This document shows, piece after piece, positions 24,904 to 36,600 of a stretch of DNA of 64,000 nucleotides. Source of the DNA: Lepidurus packardi (taxonomy: Eukaryota; Arthropoda; Branchiopoda; Notostraca; Triopsidae); the NCBI GenBank assembly GCA_023053545.1, contig JAKZAN010000002.1:5502375-5566374 (forward strand). Reading direction: 5' to 3'. Both the position numbers and the translations under genes were made by a program. The notes under the pieces are model-generated. The model saw only the letters and a list, made by a program, of their open reading frames with translations. It was not told the DNA's origin and ran no database searches. The first letter of the stretch is position 1. Every line of letters begins with the position of its first letter.

Positions 24904-26154
24904 CTAATACTCTTGCTCTTCCCGTTCTAATTCTTTATGAATTTCATCAATCGTCTTGGGCTTGTTTTCTTCCCGACGAGGTTTCCAATGGCTCTTTCGC
25001 AGCTCAATCAAGTCTTGGATCATGAATCGAATGCGGTTTGAGTACCCGTGGCTTATCGCCTCGAGTTTCTGGAAGTACAAGTCCATTTCGACAGAGAAGC
25101 CGTCTACACTGCAGTAGGTCTGCTCCCAGTTCTTGCCAACGGTCGACACTAAGCGGCAAACACACTCTAAGCTGAACTCTTTAGGAGTGGAGAGAAGGCG
25201 CTCAATGCAAGAGCTCATAATTCTTGGCGTCATCATCCGCACATTAAATAACTCGCCAATGAAACGGATAAAACCCAAAATCACACGTCGGTTCTTTGCT
25301 TCCATGTCGCTGCTGGCATTTTCAGGATCGTTTTTTCCCCCCTCCTAAAATGAAACATGCAAAACATTATCTAATCACGTGAATCATCTCCTCCCATGCA
25401 TAAAAACTTTACTAAATCAGGACTCTTTTGTGGAAAAACTTATTAGTAAAAGTTACAGTATAACGAACGTTAGGAACTCGTACGAAGTGTTTTTTTACCT
25501 AATCATGTCTAACTCAAATAATATTTATAATATTTTTTCATTCAAATCTGACGTAAACTTACTTCAAGAAATGAAGTTAAGCTAGAAATTAATTTAAGAA
25601 ATGACCTTAATTTGTATAGTACTAAACTTACATTTGCTTCTACTTTCAGTTGCTGAAGCTTTTCTTCTATTTCGACGAGGGAGGCTACGACTCTTTCAAA
25701 CTCTTTCTGACTGCGAATGAGCAACAACTTTCTGAAAGAGACAGTTACGCTAGACGTTTCAGTCGAAGGCGCCCAGCTGTTGGATATTGACTGGCAAAGT
25801 CTTGCATAGAGTGAAGAAAACATGGGTTCGTTTACTGCTTTGTCAAAGACTAGCTTAACGACGCTTGAAAGACAATCCGGGGTGTGAATGGGGAGCTGTT
25901 TTAATTTGTCCAGTAGTTTGTCGTACTTTTGAGGTGTGAGTTTATTCAAAATACCCCGCACAGTGTTTAGTAACTCCTGTGTGAAAAATGCAACATGAAT
26001 TAAAATATTAACCAATGTAAATATATACTATGCATCTTACCTCGGTTTCAGATTTCTCTGAACGTACAAGTTCACTGGGACTGATCTTTCTGGCGTGGCG
26101 AGGTTTCCAGACCCCCTCCACCTTCGGGATACTCTCACCATCATCGGATGGCAT
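24904..26154 (-). CDS. MIF4G-only eIF4G paralogue (partial gene duplicate, open frame)
   Basis: Three exons (26154-26041, 25976-25632, 25344-24904) form a 299-residue open frame beginning MPSDDGESIPKVEGVW and ending in TAG after REEQEY. It matches the full eIF4G next door from the VEGAWKP segment through the MIF4G HEAT domain (RGILNKLTPQKYDKLL; FRKLLLIRSQKEFE; EAKNRRVILGFIRFIGELF; SNRIRFMIQDL). Both intron positions and phases equal the parent's, so it arose by DNA duplication, not retrocopying. PABP and eIF4E sites, MA3 and W2 are absent. The stop falls where the parent has CAA, and homology runs a few bases beyond it. MIF4G binds eIF4A and, in animals, contributes to eIF3 and RNA contacts. 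Clean frames and donors over 900 nt argue for function. The true 5' exon may lie upstream, because the ATG is 3 nt inside an acceptor-led exon. Confidence 0.75.
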
Positions 26155-26157
26155 TAT

Positions 26158-27640
26158 CTGGATACGAATCCAACGAAGGGTGAAATAACTGGATAGATAT
26201 GAATTACTTGGCTGTTTGAAAAGGACAATTAAAAAGTTGACTTCATGATTGTATTTTGTTACTACATGTAAGGTATACAAATAACGTTACCAAACTGCGA
26301 AGCGCGAGATGCCAAAGGTCTAAACGCGGAACCTCTTAAATGCGAAAATATGGCTGCGAAAGAGCACTGAAATGACTGAAATGCATAACAGTATGCGTAA
26401 CGTCGTTACACTAAATTAAATAGTCTAGCACTCGTGCTGGACACATTACTGACTGAGTCAATAATGAATCAATTATGTGTAGCTTTAAGTCGAGCAAAGC
26501 AGTACATGATTTTTTTCAAAAAACCATAGCTGACACAAGCGGGCAATTCAAATGACACGGGATCGTTTCCATAGAAACATCAACAAACAGGAGAAAAAGA
26601 TTTCAAAATGATCGTAAAATGGTCAGCTCTCATACCTACGCGTTTTCTAGCCCTAATTAGCCACTTGGTCATTACCATAACCGTCGTATGGTCTCGGGTA
26701 ACTACTTGAAAACTGACATTCTTACCTGACATTTTTAAAGAAAGTAACTCGTTTTACTTAGACCAACGAGGTGGCTTGGTGCCTTCCGCCCGATTACTCC
26801 GAAGCAGATTTCCAGTTTAAAGATACACAGTAATAGAACAATTTTAGAATGGTAGAGTTGTTGTAATTCAACTATTCAAACTAGATTAGTCACCACTCTA
26901 TCCATCACGATCGCGTTCCTTTGCATGGAACTCTTGGGCCTCATGTCTGGAATTTCGATGTTTACTACTTTCCCTGCATTGATATGTACGTAGTCAACAT
27001 ATGATCCTTTAGAAAAACTAAAACAACGTCTTTAGCCATTGTCTGCCATTTGTCCGCCTGCGCCTCATTGGCATATCTAACCTTGGTTCGATGGAATTGC
27101 CTTCTCTATTGGTGGGTCTTTGGCTTCGGTTCCACTTTCCCTGCCATCGTCGAGTTCGCAGTTTTCGTGGCCGTCCTCGGTTTAAAAACTTCTTTTTAAT
27201 TGAAAGTGAAAGCAATGCGAAACATAGTAGAAACATAGAAGTAAAGGTTGAGAAAATGGGCAAAACGTGGAACTTTTCAAATAAAGTCTTTATTCCTTTT
27301 TGTAATGCGCATTTCCAGCACATGGCATGCCCCATCCCACAAGGCCAAGAGCCGGCAAATCAGTTACACGTATCAATACATTATACACAGCGTGGGAGGT
27401 CCACTACTTTTTTTTTTCGTCGCATCCTCGACATCTTCCGTTCGGTATCCACCCACCCTTTCATACTCTCTTTTAACGTTCGTTTGAAATGTACCCCCCA
27501 TTCACACATCATACAACGAAAGGTTACCCTACTTAATTTTTTAACCTGCAACGATACAACAAAAACAATTCATTTGAAAGGGTTTCAATTTAAGAAACAC
27601 CGCTGCTACACTTCGTTCAAAAAAGGAACGAAAAGTTTAC
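26158..27640. other. Spacer between eIF4G and its paralogue, including eIF4G 3' UTR
   Basis: About 1.5 kb without a convincing gene. A minus-strand stretch at 27070-27180 has an arginine-rich open frame with an AT-hook-like RGRPRK, and an acidic frame in another register. I could not join either to neighbours, so possible upstream exons of the paralogue here remain unproven. Confidence 0.35.
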
Positions 27641-30600
27641 CTAAGCTTTCTGCTCTTCGTCATCATCTTCTTCGGCTTCATCAAGCCAGGTGTAAAACTG
27701 AGTCACGTTTAAGACAGCCACACCTTTGCCGTCCGATGGGTCGTCTTTATCCTTCCAGGCCCTAAAAGCGTCTTCGATAACGGTGTTTCCATCGTAAAAT
27801 ACATCGAAGATGACTCCCAACACAGCTGCAAAAAAAAAAAAAAGTCGAAACACATTACTTCCTATTCAACTTGGTCTTTCATTTGTCAAATTAGGCAATA
27901 AATCGTCAGATCTGTTGAGCTTGAACTTAAGGTGCCATCAGCTGTCTCATCTGGACCATTTGTCGAGATACATCATGATCTTAAAATCTTACTAGGCTAA
28001 CTCAAAAACCTAACAATTACCTTGAGGATTTTCACGCGCATGCCACAGCGCCTGAGCGGCTAGCAAAGTTTCCAACTGTAGCTTTGGGTTGTCGCCCACA
28101 AACTTTTTTATTATCTCAGACTTCGACCGTAAATCTTTCTTTTCCACCTTGGTATTCGTTCCGTCACCTAAAGATAAAGCGAAAAAAAAAAACGATTAGG
28201 ATCAAATAAATTTCTCTAAAAAATTTTTTTGATCAAAGACGCATTTTTTACCACGTAAAGAAGACTCCACGACAAGCGTGACCAAGGCACGTACGAATGC
28301 GGTACTTGAAAGCTGCTCAGGGCTGAGGACACCAACAAGGCTACACACTTTGCTTATTTTATCTTTTCGCTCAGGATCGCTTAGAACCTGGATCACATTC
28401 CGTTTCAATTCTGGTGACATATGCCATGAATGAGCATGTGAGGATGAATTCAACTGAGTCGACGCACTGCCATCCACCAAGTAACCCAAGCCTTGTTCTT
28501 TCAGGAAGTCTTCTGGACGAGAGCCCGGTCGCAATATCTTTTCCAACTGCGGCGTTGAAGCTGCCCACAACCTAGATAACTGGGACGGCGACTAAAAATC
28601 AAACAAAACATTACCCATGTGAAGAGTTATGAAGAGAAGGGTGATATTACCGTTTGCTGAGCAATTTCTTTTAAAATGGCAATAACCAATTTCCCACTGA
28701 AGTCGTTAGCTACTAAAGGCTGGGCCAGTTCCTCAAGGACGCTTAATGGCAGCGTGCCGTCCATGAATACAGGCCCTGTAAGAAAAAAAAAATAATAAAA
28801 AAAATGAGTCACCCGATAACCTGAAACTGTCAAACAATTCCTTACCAACAATGTGCGCGATGTATTCCCAGAGCTTTGGCATGTCCACCACGTAATCATC
28901 ACACGCCGCTAATAAGGTACTCAAACTAAAAACAGACCAAAGTTAGTCAACCCATGTTGTATCGGGTGATTACATTCAAGTAGCAACCCAATGCTGGGAA
29001 AAGGATTGGACTGTTCAGAAAAGCGCCTATTAGGCAATTTCTATCAAGAACGCTCAGAAGACCGTCGTGAAGATGTTTCATCATTCAAGTCCTTTCAACT
29101 GACAAAATTATAGAGCAGAAAATACCACACCACAACTCAATTTCCCCAGTTCAATAGAATTTTTGTTCAATTCCCCCAGTTCAATATAAAACCCGCAAAC
29201 AAATAAGGTAAACAATAAAGCTTTGTGAGATTACGAGTCATAGAAGGTTAAAGCTTGCTATCAAAAAGTAAATTAACAGCGTAATTTACGTTAGTTAAAA
29301 TATAAATTAATAAATAGCATCTTAAAAACCGGTACGAAAGGTACCCTGGTACGAAAGCCTGTGTATCAATAAGAAATAGTCAATAAAGGAGAGGCAACGA
29401 GCTATGCTCAAGCCCCTATTAAATTGGAAAAAAAAAAATCGGTTAAAAACCGAAAGGAGCTTACCCTTCCAAAAATCTTGACTTGGAAATCAATTTTTGC
29501 TTAATGAGTTCCTGGAAAAGTCCCCCAACTAGCCGCCTTTCTTTATCGTTTATCTCCAGCTTGTAGTTCGTGGCTAGGTCCACAAAACTGGCCACAGTAT
29601 TGTGATGGAACCGTTCACTGAAACTCAACACCGCTTCCTTCAAGTCTTCAGTGCTAACATATTCATCCACAATAGCTTTCGTCTTCTTCTCCGCCTCGTC
29701 TTCCGTCAAAGACGGCGAGCCCTTGAGCTCCATTCGCGGAACCGACGAGTCTCTCGACGGCGGCTGACTTCTCTGCTGCTGCAGTTGTTGATCTCGCTGC
29801 TGGTAGTGCTGTTGATGGAACTGTGGCTGCTGTTGCCCGTGAGGGCCGTATCCAGGTCCCCCTCTATGGAATCCCTCTCGTTTATGATCAGGCAAAATGG
29901 CCGACTTGGTGGAGCCCACCGATCTGTAATCTCGTCCGGCTGGGGCTCCTCCGCCCGTACTAGCACGTCCACCAAAATTGGCTGGTTTGGCGGGGGCAAA
30001 AGAGGGCGGTCCCTCGTCATCCAGGGCTTGATATCGGTTAAAGCCTTCCATAGGTGGTCCCATAGAAGCTGAGGACATGTAGCCCATTGGCCGTAGCGAC
30101 CCGCCTCCTGACGTCATCCCACCTCGGTTGGGGGCAACTGACGAGGACGAGCCAAACCCGGCCGAACCTTGCTGCCATTGGCCGAAAGGTTTGGAGGGTC
30201 CGAATTTGCTACCGCCCAAGTTCACGTCTGCATCCGCGGAATCTGAAACCAAGGCCATGGAAGGGACTTTGAGTTGTCGGAAATCGTCGCGCTTTCCTTT
30301 CGAAACGGTACTCCAGCCGTCGTCTGCCAAGCCGGGCGGCATATTGCTTCCAACTCGCGACCTTTTCCTGTCATCCATGTTCCCGCCAGGGCCACCTCCT
30401 CCTCCGCCACCACGTCTGCCTCCCCCCATGTTTCCGGAAGGTTGAGAGGGAGTCATTGCATTTTGGTACTCTTGTTCTTCGCGCTCGCGCTCGACTTCCT
30501 TATGGATCTGGTCAATCGTTTTGGGGTTGTTATCTTCCCGACGCGGTTTCCAATCGTTCTGACGAAGCTCGACCAAGTCTTGGATCATGAATCGGATGCG

Positions 30601-33600
30601 ATTCGAGTACTTGACCACGTCTGCGGTCATAGACTGGAGTTTCTGGAAGTAACCGTTCATTTCGGTGGAAACACCGCCAGCACTGCCGGCTTGTTCCAGG
30701 TCCTTGCCGATGGTCGACATCAGGCGACACATACACTCTAAACTTTCTTCGTCTGAAGTGGAAAGGAGGCGCGATACGCAAGAATGCATGATTCGCGGCG
30801 TAAGCATACGCAGCTTGAATAATTCTCCAATGAAGCGGATATTGCCCAGCGTCACACGTCGGTTCTTGGCTTCCATCTCGTTCAGCGCGCTTTCCAGCTC
30901 CTTCTTCTTCTCCTCCTACAACAAGAAAGGAGACAACACAGTTAAATTCCCGACTTTCACATGATTTTGACTGCGGAAGACAACAACGTAATGAAATTAG
31001 ACTTGTCAGAATAGCGCCTATTAGGCAGTTTCTGTCAAGAACGCTCAGAAGACCGTCGTGAAGATGTTTCATCATATCAAGTCCATTAACGGCTCACATT
31101 ATAACAATACGAGCTTGTCCCGGTAAACGAGGTTACCATTGTAAAGAAAGACGAAAAAAAATTCTTACATTTTCTTCTGCTTCTAGTTGTTTTCGCTTCT
31201 CCTCCAGTTCTACAAGCGAAGTGCCATCTTTCTCGAACTCTTTTTGACAGCGAATGAGTAACAACTTCCGGAAGGTGACCACGTTTTCCGATGAGGAAGC
31301 CTGCTTAGTGGACATTTGCTGACAGATTCTTGCATACGCAGGAGAAAAGATGGGTTCATCCACTGCTTTGTCAAAAAACAGCTTAATGACTTGTGACAGA
31401 CGATCCGGAGTGTCGATGGGCAGCTGCTGCAACTTCTCCAGCAATTTGTCATACTTTTGAGGGGTCAGTTTATTCAGAATACCTCGCACTGTCTTCAACA
31501 GCTCCTGCAATGACAGAGAACAATGTTGCAATGATAGAGAAAAAGTAGCAGAATTCTAGCCCATGTATCTTACCGCCGTCTTAGCTTCCTCAGGATCGAC
31601 CGATTGACCCTGAACTTGACCTGGCTTTTGGGCGTAGGTAGGCTTCCAGGCCCCCTCTACTTCTTGAAACTTGGTCTTTTCGCGTAGCGATAACGAAACA
31701 TTCAATTCCTTGCGTCTTGGCGGCATGTTCATATTGCCTCCTCCTCCGCCACCACCACCGCCGTCACGTCCATGTTGGGAGGGCCGCTTGCCCAACGGAC
31801 CCCGGTTAGGTCCTGCAGATTTGGCGACGAAATCAGGAGTGAAACTATCTACAAACGGTTTCTGGAACGGCTTGCGTGCCATATTGCCTCCGCCCATTTT
31901 TATGGCCCCTCGGACCACTTCCAAGTCAGGCAAGTCTTCTGGTCTCTTCTGGGCCACCGCACTGGCTTGCAACTCCATAAGGAAATCCCTAGTGTATTGT
32001 TTCTTGCCATCAGGGTTTGCCGGACTCCACTGATCTACAAAGGATGCAAAAAATTATTATAATTGACCATCATTATCCCCATAATGACTCGTAGCTTTCC
32101 AATAACCACACTAATGCAATAAAATCAGTTTTAGAATACGACTTTCAACACGAAGGAGATCTGTCCGCCCGTCGTTGTTTTCATCCTTTTTTAATTGCTT
32201 GAACAACAAACTCAAATTGGGTTCGAAATTAAATGACTTAAAAAAAAGCTCAAGTTTACCTTCAGAATAAGGCAAGTTCGAAGTCTCAACTTTGGAAGCC
32301 GAGTCTTCGTCCTCCGGTGAAGTCGTCACGTCGGCAGGTGTCAAAAAAATGCTGTCATTTTCCATGTCTACGGGCGTACTTGCGGTTTCAGAATCGGGAA
32401 CAACCGGCGTCGTGGGCGTGCTCACCGTCTCAGGAGCCTTGACTTCCTACACGCAAAGAAAAACTGAATGAGTTCCCTTTCTTTACGATAAGTATCTTGC
32501 TTGAATGTATAATTATTTGTTGAATCAGTTAAGTAACGACTTTCAACAAGAAGGAAATCTGTCCGCCCGTCGTTATTTTTCATCCTTGATTGCTCTTTAG
32601 TTATCCGATAATGAATACAGTGGAACCTCTCTTAACGAGCACCTCTCATAACGAGTAATTCGCACAACGAGCAAAATTTTTTTTTGAAAAATTGCTCCCT
32701 TAACGAGCAACATTTCGCATAACGATTGACGCAGAAAGGGAAGTCACGTAACGTATGAGTCACTTGTGAGCCGGGACTCATCTGTTTCGCTTAACGAGTG
32801 TTTCACATAACGAGCAAGATTCTGGAACGAATTATGCTCGTTATAGTGTGGTTCACACTACCATTCAAAATCCAAAATCACCAGTCAAAATCAAGAAAAT
32901 CACTGACTGGGGGCGTGGTTTGGTCTGACTTGTGCCATTCAAATAAGATTGAATTTGGGTCCTTTGCTTGTTGTGATTTGTGTGACTTACCACATTGCCA
33001 AGGAAAGTTGTATGAAAAACATGCAGGAAACTTTGGTTTTTGAGCAGCTAAATAATAAATAAAACTGTAAAAAACCATCCAGATTTACTGAATTAATATT
33101 ATAAAGTTTTATGTTGCAGCCAAAACATAAAACTGCAACATAAAACTTTATAATATTAATTCAGTAAATCTGGATAGCTTTTTACAGTTTTATTTATTAT
33201 TTAGCTGCTCAAAAACCAAAGTTTCCTGCATGTTTTTCATACAACTTTCCTTGGCAATGTGGTAAGTCACACAAATCACAACAATCAAGGGACCCAAATT
33301 CAATCTTATTTGAATGGCACAAGTCATACCAAACCAGGCCCCCAGTCAGTGATTTTCTTGATTTTGACTGGTAATTTTTGATTTTCAATGGTAGTGTGAA
33401 CCACCCTTAAGAAAGGTTCCACTGTACATGCTTAGAATGTAGAACTAGCCTAAATTCTTCTGAAAACTATAATAAATACTGTTAATGTAAAAAGTAATTC
33501 TAGAACATTCAACAAACCTCTGCTATATCTGTCTTTGGCGTGTCAGGAGTACTTGTTTCTATCCGTTTGGCTGCCATCGGATCTCCATTATTTGGACTAA

Positions 33601-36600
33601 GTTCCGTCGCGGCATGCAAAGGACTGGGTGCAGCCGTTTCTGGAATAGGCGTGGCTTCGGGGACAGTAGGCGGAGCAGGTTGAGCAGAAGCTTGCTTAGG
33701 AGCAGCAGCCGAAACACCTGGTGGAGAAAGCGGACTTTTCCCTCCTTTCCGTCCTCTACTACGTTGGGTTCCTCGACCTGTAACACAAAAACCATCCAAG
33801 CATATTTAGGGAGAAATAACAAAAGTACCAAAAACACTCTTCCAATTGCATCACGAAAAACTCCCGATTTTGGGCGAAAACAACACATGATCTCTTTCTA
33901 CTCTGCTTATCATTATCAGCTCAAGTCAGCTCAAAGAAACTGAACTACCACGCCTAATTGCTATAAAACGGCCCGAATGTCATGCCGATTTTAACCACCA
34001 GCCTCAAAAGGATTAACACTATAATAACATCAAGTCGTTAAAAGGACTACTTCATTGCATGAACGATGCCATTGGCTTCCAATGCCTCGAAAAGGATTCG
34101 CTTTTAATTTTAGAACGTATGACGTCACACACCCCCTTTTAACTAGTTCGGAATTCTTCGTTCCTGACCGAGTTGAAAGTCTCGGAACCAAGTTCTCCGG
34201 ACACACAAACAATAGATAACAGGTAAAAGGAAAGAGAAAACTGATAAAATCCCACAGGCAACTTTGGGAAGAAAACACCGAGGAAGAGTAGTGCCATTGT
34301 TAGAATACCCGAAACAGCTGCTAGAATTTCCCCGTCACGTCCCACCCTCTTACCCATATTAGCTCAGGGATGCAATATCCGAATTCTAACGCACATCCAC
34401 GTCCCAATTCTATGTTTATTAAAACCCGAGAACAGGTTCACTCCAAAGCAGACAAATGAAAGAAACTTTCGCAACTCGCCTCCACGGGCAACTCCAAACT
34501 TTTCACGTGCACGCCACCACCAACAATACCCGATTCTCCCCAGATTTCGACATCCACATGGTTCCTGAACAAGCTCCACCCCTTCCTTCTCAACAGCTGA
34601 CTCACTAGGTCACCAGGGTCAAACAACAGTTAGAAGCGACCAAAATGTGTGCTTGCAAGCATTTCTACCTGGAATTAGCAGCACTGTCACGGTAAAGCGA
34701 GAGTTCGACAAAGCAGAAAAACTTCCCCTTCCCTACGTGCTTTCCACTCGTCTAGTTCTCCTAGGGTATCACAGCCGCATTCTACTTCTCCCCTTTCCCT
34801 TTTCTGCTACGCAGCTCGCGAACACGAGAGCTAGTGCCACAAATACTGCATGTCTTGCCAAGCAGGGCACGTTATCGGTTCCCCAAGACCTCACGTGGGT
34901 TTCTCCTTACTCGAGATAACTTTAACCCATCATTCTACTTTGGTCGGGCTAGGTTGGACTCGTCTCGTTCTCCTATCTAAACAGGCATGCTAAAACGGCA
35001 CGTTTCATTAGGTCGCGCCAACTTGTTCTGGATACTGATCCAACTTATCCTAACATATTGAATCCATTCCTGAAGTTCTATGTCAACTTAGCCCACATGC
35101 CGAGTTAAAATATACCCAAACTTAGTTCAGCTAGTTTAGCTCACTTCCTGTTGTACAATGTGCTTTCACCCCAATAGCAAGAGACATTTTTAAGGTTTAC
35201 GTGCAAAGATATATGTAACGTGTGATGTTGACGTGTAAAACAACGACTTACCATCACAATCTGGACTGGTGGGCGGACTGGATTCCACTTCTCCATTAAT
35301 TTTGTTACTAATTGTGTCATCAGCTGTATCCTCATGGGGCCTGCCAGGTTCAGTCTCTTCCTTGGGAGCAGGAACAGCTGATTGACTGATAGGGGCCGTG
35401 GCAATCGCCTGAGGTTCTTCAATATGAAGAGGGGGTGCAATTTCAGCTTGCTTAAGCAGCGGCTGAATTTCGGCCGGTACTGAAACACGAGGTGTGGCTA
35501 TCTCCTCCGCAGGAGTCACGGCAGGACTTTCAAGCGTCTGCACCGGAGGGGAATCTGCGCGACCTGCAGGAGCGAGGTTAGGAGGGGTAGGCGTGGCTTC
35601 TTTGCTTCTCGCGTCTGCCTGCGTGGGGGCAGGGCCCGGAAGATTTAAATTCACCTCAGCACCGTTACTCGCGGTAGAGGGCGACGCACCGGAGTTATTG
35701 TCGGTCTCCCAAATAGACTTGTTGGTCTCAGGGTTGACAATTTCCAGCACTTTACGCTCCCGTTTAGGTGCTTCCTGCACCGGCTCACGTGGCGGAGCTG
35801 AAGGTGTGTGTTGCGCCACAAACAAACCTAAACAAAATAAAAAATCGTCTCAAATCCATACCAAACATTTTTATTTGCCTCTCATAATCTTAGATAGTTG
35901 AATTGATTAAATACTCGCATACCTCTGAAAATGAAACCTTTGAGATCAAGCTACTAGACAAAACTTGTTAGAATTGTTTAAAAAATTGCTTAAAAATTGT
36001 TTTTTTAGAAGTTTAAAAACTCCAATTTTTCGAACGCACAATGTCAAATATTTTTTAAAGAAAAATATTCGAGAATTATGCACATTGGACAACGATACAC
36101 GAGTGTTTCAATAACTAAGAATCAGAAAAACGACTTTCAACACGAAGGAGATCTGTCCGCCCGTCGTTATTTTTCATCCTACAAAACTAACCTTCTCAAT
36201 TCCGGTTATGAATACATCATTTAAACCTTAACTCGTCAAGTTCTTTACCTTGCTGAGTCGCCGAAGGACCCGGAGGATATGTGTGTCTGGTAAACATTTG
36301 CTGCGGTTGAGGACTGAAGTAGGGTTGGGGCGTTCTAGGTTGGCCAAACTAATTAAAAACAACAGAAAAACCAGAATTAACCACTACACTCAACCCAATA
36401 CTCATCACCAAGGCCACATTCATGGCATGACTCCAAGTTCACTTGAATGATAGAACATAATCCCTTTTCTACCCAGAATGTCGTTAGTTGCCTTGGCTGA
36501 GGTGAAGGTATAACACTCAAACTGTTCATTATCCAGGTTCTTGAATTACGCCACGGACCACGTCAAGTTGACAAAGCAAAGGACCCATTTCCAGCGTTGA

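Noticed and set aside
27091..27765. 224-codon plus-strand open frame over the end of eIF4G
   Set aside because: It overlaps the antisense of the last eIF4G coding exon and its 3' UTR, is rich in R/H/F with no domain, and has no splice partners.
29602..30741. Several plus-strand open frames of 100-156 codons
   Set aside because: They are antisense shadows of the long, G/S/R/P-rich eIF4G exon, whose codon bias keeps the opposite strand open.
34120..34127. CRE palindrome within an eIF4G intron as an internal promoter
   Set aside because: A single 8-bp motif in a 1.5-kb intron with no adjoining start site or exon is too weak to call.
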